Positions 57,981-64,000 of a DNA stretch of 64,000 nt are shown piece by piece. The translations under genes were made by a program, and so were the position numbers. Position 1 is the stretch's first letter. Each line of letters begins with the position of its first letter. Below the pieces are notes generated by a model. The model ran no database searches. It saw only the letters and a list, made by a program, of their open reading frames with translations, and was not told the DNA's origin. The DNA is from Pochonia chlamydosporia 170. Taxonomy: Eukaryota > Ascomycota > Sordariomycetes > Hypocreales > Clavicipitaceae. The stretch spans positions 1,612,001 to 1,676,000 of the forward strand of contig NC_035790.1 of the NCBI RefSeq assembly GCF_001653235.2, given 5' to 3'.

Positions 57981-59916
57981 TCATTGTGATTCGTTGCATT
58001 GCTGCTCATTCTGTGCGTTGTTGCATTCCGCAACCATTTTGGCAAAATTTCGAACCACATCGCCGGGAATCTGGTCCCAGAGAAGCGAACGAGTATACAC
58101 ATCAGCGGCACCGCCTTGCTTGTTGGCTGCTCGCATGGCTGTTAGCGCGTCTGCGAGGTTCTTGCGTCCTTGACTTGTAGATCTTTCCGGTGCATTTTGC
58201 AAAAATTCTTGATTGTTCACCCCGTCGTACTGGGCTGCCGAAAGAGAAAAGATTTGCTCATTCATCTGATCCTGAGTAGGCTGAGTCAAAGAATCGCCGA
58301 GTTCTTCGAGCATCGATGGAGCAGTGCCGTCCATACTGATGTCGCCCATGCCTGAGTTTGAGATCCGGGTGTGAACCCAGTTCGCACTGGATGGCTGAGG
58401 AGCGAGTGCTTGCATTCCCGCTGACGCCGAATTGATACCCGCATCCTTGAGGACATTGTCAAGGAGAGTAGCTGACGCAGCCCGGACATCTTCAGATACG
58501 CGTGGAATAGCTGGCACCGATCGGCTGGACATGACAAATGCGCCAACAAGGAAGAGCATAAACAGCAAACCTCCCTGTGAGCCAGACTTCTCGCCGTCGC
58601 CGACATTGACGGAGCTTTCATTCTTCTTGACGGGCACAAGCGAGGTTTGCGGTCTGACCTGCTGCGGTTCTGTGGAATAGTCATTGAGGAAGTTGGGGTT
58701 GTCCCAGGCTCCAGGCATTCCCATTCCTTCCATGCCCCCAAAGCTATCAGAGAAGCCATCGTTGGCCCCAGGACCTGAACCGGTCATGGGTTGGCTTTCG
58801 AGTCTTTGGACATGTTCCGTGAGAACATTAACTTTCTTTCGCAGTTCGCCGGTCTCGAGGGTGTGCGCGCGAATCATGTCATCCTTCTCAAGACGCAATG
58901 CCTCGACGAAGCCCATCAGATTTTGCTTCTCCTGTAGTAGCACTTCAAATTTGTCCTTTAGAGCAGAAATTTCTTCCTCCATATCAGTCATGAGTACTGT
59001 GTACTGTTTTTTCTCGTCTTCCAGTCGTTCAGTATGCTGCTTCTTGCGTTGTCTTGAGTCAAGGCTATCCCGTGGTATGTTAGCACATAGAAAGCAGACC
59101 GAAAAGTAAAATCATAGTATGGGCTACTTACGCTGCTTGGCGGTTTCTGAGCAAGCGCTTTTGCTGCTTCAGCTCCTTGATCTCTTGTTCATCGGTCGAC
59201 TGAGAAATAAGCGAATCAATATTGCTCAGGTTGCGCTCAGCCGGGATGTCGAAGCGGGCATTCTTCTTGCGGATACCATCTCCTCGCCTCAGTTCGTTGT
59301 GTGACCGAATCATCGGGCTTCCCGGTTGCATCTTCTTGTTCACGGCTTGGGCAGGCATCATCCACTCCTTCTGGGGAGAAGTTGGCATCGACTGATCGCC
59401 ATGGTGAAGAGAGGCGAACATGTTGCCGGGGTTATGGAACGGGTTCTGGTTTGGTACTGGCCTCTGAAAGACAGAGTTGCTAGCATCAAATGCTGTAGGC
59501 ACATTTGCGAACTGCTGCATCGAGTTATCAGAGCCCGAGCCGTTACCCATGCCCCATTGGTTGCCATGTTGGGAGAAAACCTGACCCTGTGATTGCATGA
59601 AAGGGTTGGGGCCGTTCATGTTATTTCCGCCGTTCTGGTCCGGGAAGGGGTTTGATGGCACCGACTGCATGTCTACAGACTGCCAGTCTTCTGTCTTGGG
59701 GGAGAAGAGTGTGCTGCTGACGGCAAATGACTCCCTTCGGCTGTTGGCCATGGGTGGTGATAGATCCAGACCAGAGTCAACACCGTGTTCAAGGCCGCTG
59801 TCATCTAATATACCACCTTTGTCGTCTTCTTCAAAATACTTCTGTTGGGCATGGTGTGCATCCACCGTCAGAGGCGTAGGTCTGTAAAATTGCTGCATAG
59901 AAAATTGTGTAGCCAT
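57981..59916 (-). CDS. bZIP transcription factor with a post-zipper hydrophobic segment
   Basis: Two exons (59916-59132 and 59064-57981; 67-bp intron splitting an Ala codon inside the basic region) encode 622 residues. The N-terminal 240 residues are Asn/Gln/Ser-rich, like an activation domain. Conserved NIDSLISQSTDEQEIKELKQ leads into the basic region (RLLRNRQAALDSRQRKKQHT, about 254-273). A zipper follows at about 275-350 (ALKDKFEVLLQEKQNLMGF, LRKKVNVLTEHVQRLE). At about 426-442 is a hydrophobic stretch (GGLLFMLFLVGAFVMS), then 180 residues with little character, ending QNEQQCNESQ. The layout bZIP, membrane segment, C-terminal domain recalls ATF6/CREB3 factors. The segment is short, so membrane insertion is not certain. 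The basic region RNRQAALDSRQ is not that of GCN4 or Hac1. Confidence 0.9.
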
Positions 59917-62900
59917 GGCAGCGGGCGAGTTGGTTCAGGCTGTTATAAACAGAAGCTCCCAATAGTCGATAATTGGGTAAGAAGAAGAAGAAGGAAGAAG
60001 AAGAAGCGGACTGTAGGAGTGAGCCACAAAACGGAGTCCGGAAGTCCAAGACTGGGAAATCTCTTAGCCTGAAAAGCTCAAGGTTAGTCCACCGCGTCGG
60101 GCGTTCTAGGGGAATAAGAAACGTGAGACTGGAAATTGGTAGTTCGGGCAAGAGGGAAATGAAAGCGAAATTTGTCCATCACGGCGGGTTCGTGGTTGAC
60201 GAGGATGGTGGTAGGATGTGGGTAGGAGGGAGCGTATTCGCAGTCATATCAACCCAAACGCACCAGTGCCGCGGGACCCATGTTGCTTCCAGTCCCTGGC
60301 TGCGCGGGTTCGATGTCGACATGACAAGCATATTGGAGAGTCGCAATTTCCAAGCAGAAACTCACACAGAATAATCGTGTATTGCGGTTTGTCGAGATTT
60401 CGCAAAGCCGTGAGGTAGACGACAAGGAACCTGGTTGCAGATCCGGTATCTCCCTTTGGGTGGCGGGGGATTTCAGCGTCTAAGTTTGGAGAGGAAGAGC
60501 AGCGGGAGAAGTGAAGATGCGGAGAAAGCAAAACGATATGCTTGCTGTCTGCAGGGGAAGGGAAGAAAACGAAGGAGGAAGAAAAGGGCGACAAGGGGAA
60601 ACAGAGTTTTGTCGTGAAAGGCGGATGAATATCTTGGCTATGAACAATAGAGAGGCATTAGAAAGTGGGAGGGAGGAGGCAGATAGGTTATGTACTTTGT
60701 GTGGGCTTGAACGATGGGCTGGGTGGAAATGGCATTGGATGGCATGGGGGGGTGGTCTCCGTTGCGGCCGTGGAGGAGAAGGAAGGGTGTGTGTATGTCA
60801 GTCTGCGCCAGTCTGTTGTCTATGAGTCTGGTCACCTTGGTACTTTATCTGGTGTGTGAGCGCTGCTCTGAGGGGAGGAGGAGTGCAAGTGGGCAAGAGC
60901 GAGTGGGCTCAAGCAAGATTCCCTCTTGCTTGCCAGTGGGAAGCACCAGAGAGAGAGAGCTCTGGTGGGACTCCAAGACTGGAGTAGGGCTGTGGGAGGT
61001 CAACGGTACGTACCTCTTTTGCGCTGATGAGACTTGGCATTGGAACGAGACCAAGGCTTGACTTTGGCTGGAAACCGAAACGAGACTGGACGTGACTGGA
61101 CCGTGAGTGGCCTACTAGAGCAAGAGCAAGACCCAAGCAAGACCCAAGCAAGACCTAAGAGAGTTTGCACCAGCCTAGCACTGGGCTTGGTCTGGTCTGG
61201 TTCTGGTCTGGTGGGAGCATCCGCCCGCCGCCATGTGCGGGACGGCCAGAGAGTCAACTTTTAGGCCAGCCCCAGAAGTCCAGAAGTCCGACTGATGACA
61301 AGCTGAGTGAGACCCAGACCCAAACCAGACCCAGAGAGAGGGACAGCCAGGCTACTTCGGTACTTTCGTCACCAGCCTTAGTACAGGCAAAACTCGTGTA
61401 CCAGAAGAGCAGCGTACCAGACCGCACCTGACAGCTTGGGCAGGAAACATCAACACTCCCAGACGTCGTGCTACAGACAATACTCAACATCAGAAAGAGA
61501 CACCAACGTTTTTTTTTTTTTTTTTTTTGCACTCCTTCGACGTTGTTCCCCAGGTCGCAATACAATACTCTAATTTCTGCCGGCAAAGCGCCAGCCGTCG
61601 CTCTCCATCGCTTTGCCATAATGCCATGGCCACAAAGTCGTCAACTCAAACTTTCAACGTGAACCAGTTGACCATGACGGCCCTGCACGTCTTTCATACG
61701 TCCGTCCCCCACGGTACTGTACATGTGCATGATCATCACAACATAAACAAGGAGCCACCTTGAACTATAAAGAGCACAAGAAAAATTATCCAAACGGATC
61801 TCTGCTGCCCGTGGTCCGCGGTGGTCCACCGCTCATCCGCCATTGTCAGGGACCAAAGACATTGCTCAGATCCTAGGTCCGCTGACAAGCCTCGCGGGGG
61901 TGAGAGCCCAGATCGAACCTCGTGCTCAGAGCTTGGGCATCCATACTAGTGTGTTATGTTTTATTTTTTCCTTTCTGAATGCTCCCTCGCTAGGATGCCG
62001 TTTCAACCACTGCTGCCCGGCTGTTGAAGACGACGCAAGCGGAAGTCAGCAATCTTTCGCTAAGTATGGCCCTGCCCTTTTGACAGGGATCATGGGTGGC
62101 AGAGGATCGCGAGATAGTGCGCAAGTACCAAGCGCATGGCTTGCACACCTTCACCAGGACTTGGGTGTGCAACCTCTTACCATATTGATTTGTGGCCAAA
62201 GAGACATGGCCAAGGGCAAGGCAGCCAGTACCAGATGCGGAACGACCAACCTGTGGGAGTATGGTATCAACACGACGTTCCCCCATCCATCCTGTATAGA
62301 CTGATCATGCTGGGACAATCCAAATCCACCAAGATGTCAAATGTGTGTGTAAGTGTACATGTGAATCAATGCTGTCATTGAGACAGATCTTCTCCTTCCC
62401 CCATCCAGGTCCATCAAACAGGTGTTGCTGTTGGTCAAGCACATTGTAAGCCAGCTCAGGACTCTGTACATTGGCTTACAGGCTCTCTCACTCTCTTTTT
62501 TTTTTTTTGTATGCTCGTCCTAGCGCCTCCTCTGCTCCACCCACTTTTCGCCTCGTTTGAGGCGTTTCTGGAGCAGATATCGCAAAGTTTGCTCGACGTT
62601 GGGTTTTTGACGCCCCATTATCTCAAAGACTCAGAAGTAAAGGTGTCATATCGGCTAGCACATCTTCCATGTGTCGATGATGGCTGAGAAGGAGCCTTGT
62701 GTGGTTGTTTGTAACGTTCAAGACTCAACCGCAGGTACTCTGTACATTGGACGTCGTCCAGGTATTTTGAAAATCCTTGGCACACTCGGGCCATATGTGA
62801 CTATCCATCCACCGAGGTAGTCAGTGCAGTCGAACATTCAGCAAGGCAATAAGGAGTACAGCGGGCGATCTTGTTCCAGCGCAAAATACTGGTGCGCAAC

Positions 62901-64000
62901 AGAGTGGTGTGTGCGCTTTGAACCCATCACTTCGCCCTCGCCGAATCATGGCCGAGAGACCAGTAAAATCGCGAGGCAACAGCAATACGACAAAGACGTG
63001 AGCCACCAAGGACCAGATCGGAGCCAGAGCAAGCGTCAATAATACTCTGTACAAAAGAGACCATCTGTATGAGCACGGCGTCTGACAGGGTAAAGGGAGG
63101 AGGTTGGGCAGAAACGGCCCGCTACCTTACTCTCGATTCTCGACTGAAGCTGCTAAATTCGTCTCTGTCTGACTGAGGCTTGCCTCGCTGAGCCACACAC
63201 AACGCAGACTGGACTATCAACACTGAACGCCGTACGGAGTACCGAACACCCCGTACGCGTGTCGAGGGCCTGATGCTCAAGTGACGGGTGATGATGCTTC
63301 GGTCCTCCTTAACGGGCTGGCTTCCTATTTGCTCCTTCAGTGGCACAAGGTCGCGCTTGGTCATGAATGAGGGTCTCATTGTTTCCATATCATGCCCCCA
63401 AGGCCACAATCGTCATTCTCGCTGGGTGGCCGCTGCCTCCGGGTCGGCCCATCATGGCCCTCCATGACTTTGGCGCTGGAGCAGTGGCCGTCACAGGAGC
63501 AGAAATGCCAAATCTCGATAGGGCAACCGTCTCAACTGGAGGATGCATGGCGCCCATCAGGCGAGAGGGAGACATGGACGGACATGGAGGGAGGCCAGAG
63601 GCGGTTTGTCGTCCACCCTCTGGGCAAGTGGACTGGAGCCATGGAGCAAGAGAGGAGTCCTTGCCTCTTCTGGCTTGGTTCTCCCGCACCTGCAACACCA
63701 CAAAGAAAAGAGCGAAAAGCAAGCGCGACCGACCATTGATCCCACAAGTACCCTCCCCGCAGCCCCGCGCGGTGGCAGTACAAAATGTCTCAACACCCAC
63801 AACCATCACCATCACCACCCACCACCTGACCCAACTGCATCCTCCTTCAGAGCAAAATGCGACGTGATCGTCCGATTAGTCTCTTCGCATGGCATCACTC
63901 ATGGACTGTCAAGACACCCAGACGAGCTCTCTCTACGTGCAATCGCAACCCTACCTTTACTCCATACACTGACTGCCATTCTGCTTTCATGGCCCCCTTT
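59917..64000. other. 4.1-kb right-end region without a supported gene
   Basis: The part next to 59916 is the promoter and leader of the bZIP gene. Low-complexity features are a purine-rich GAAGAAGAAGA run (59979-60007), tandem caagaccca words (61128-61157), tggtctggt words (about 61187-61212), a 20-T run (61509-61528) and a shorter T run near 62497. TACTCTGTAC occurs at 62736-62745 and 63043-63052. Frames of up to 166 codons exist but lack any domain, signal or splice logic. No tRNA or rRNA was recognised. Confidence 0.5.

Noticed and set aside
61843..62304. 153-codon plus-strand frame in the right-end region
   Set aside because: No domain, mixed composition and no neighbouring exons; probably chance.
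63367..63867. 166-codon plus-strand frame and an equally long minus-strand frame
   Set aside because: The two strands are equally open because of GC-rich sequence; neither shows a recognisable protein.
1..64000. CRISPR arrays, rRNA genes and biosynthetic gene clusters
   Set aside because: None is visible. The only tandem repeats are the transposon repeat and microsatellites, and the genes are housekeeping genes of unrelated pathways.

Overview
The window is nuclear DNA from a filamentous ascomycete, most likely Sordariomycetes and probably Hypocreales. Four things point there. Introns are short (about 45-150 bp) with GTAHGT-type donors and CTAAC-like branch sites. Protein families are fungal (VTC4, eisosome Pil1-like, RMT2, Sec20, fungal hexokinase). 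Genes are compact and lie on both strands. A TA-rich block at the left end carries a retrotransposon full of C-to-T type damage, the signature of repeat-induced point mutation (RIP). The species cannot be fixed by eye.

Layout. Positions 1 to about 5,950 form an AT-rich, transposon-derived block. It holds a minus-strand, RIP-degraded Ty3/gypsy element (RNase H, reverse transcriptase, protease and gag remnants in order, then a 5' LTR). A second, shorter LTR fragment and two long TGTAT-type microsatellite arrays follow, and then an isolated ORF for a small, basic, proline-rich protein with a signal peptide. From about 6.6 kb to 60 kb the window is ordinary gene-rich chromatin.

Genes in order: a GPI-anchored cysteine-pair protein (-); methylthioribulose-1-phosphate dehydratase (+); Sec20 (-); mitochondrial ribosomal protein mL53 (+); inorganic pyrophosphatase (-); a Pil1/Lsp1-like eisosome protein with an apparent 1-nt frameshift (-); a His/Tyr-rich small protein (-); OST1 (-); hexokinase (+); RMT2 arginine methyltransferase (-); VTC4 polyphosphate polymerase (+); MCM4 (-); coatomer zeta (+); SUA5 (-); COG4 (-); PMR1-type Ca2+/Mn2+ ATPase (-); RAD21 cohesin (+); tubulin chaperone A (+); THO subunit 7 (-); a five-finger CCCH protein resembling ZC3H3/Red5 (+); a Sel1-repeat protein (+); and a bZIP factor with a hydrophobic segment after the zipper (-). 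The last 4 kb has no convincing gene.

How the genes relate. There is no biosynthetic cluster. Most genes are single-copy housekeeping genes. Several serve the early secretory pathway and Golgi (SEC20, OST1, RET3, COG4, PMR1); others serve chromosome biology (MCM4, RAD21) and mRNA/translation (THO7, ZC3H3-like, SUA5, RMT2, mL53). Pairs are often divergent (SEC20/mL53, OST1/HXK, RMT2/VTC4, MCM4/RET3, PMR1/RAD21, THO7/ZC3H3-like), so promoters are probably shared. Exon coordinates were derived by hand from reading frames and splice consensus; where two models fit, the entry says so. The most unusual items are the frameshifted eisosome gene, the candidate membrane-tethered bZIP, and the signal-peptide ORF with basic clusters inside the RIP block.
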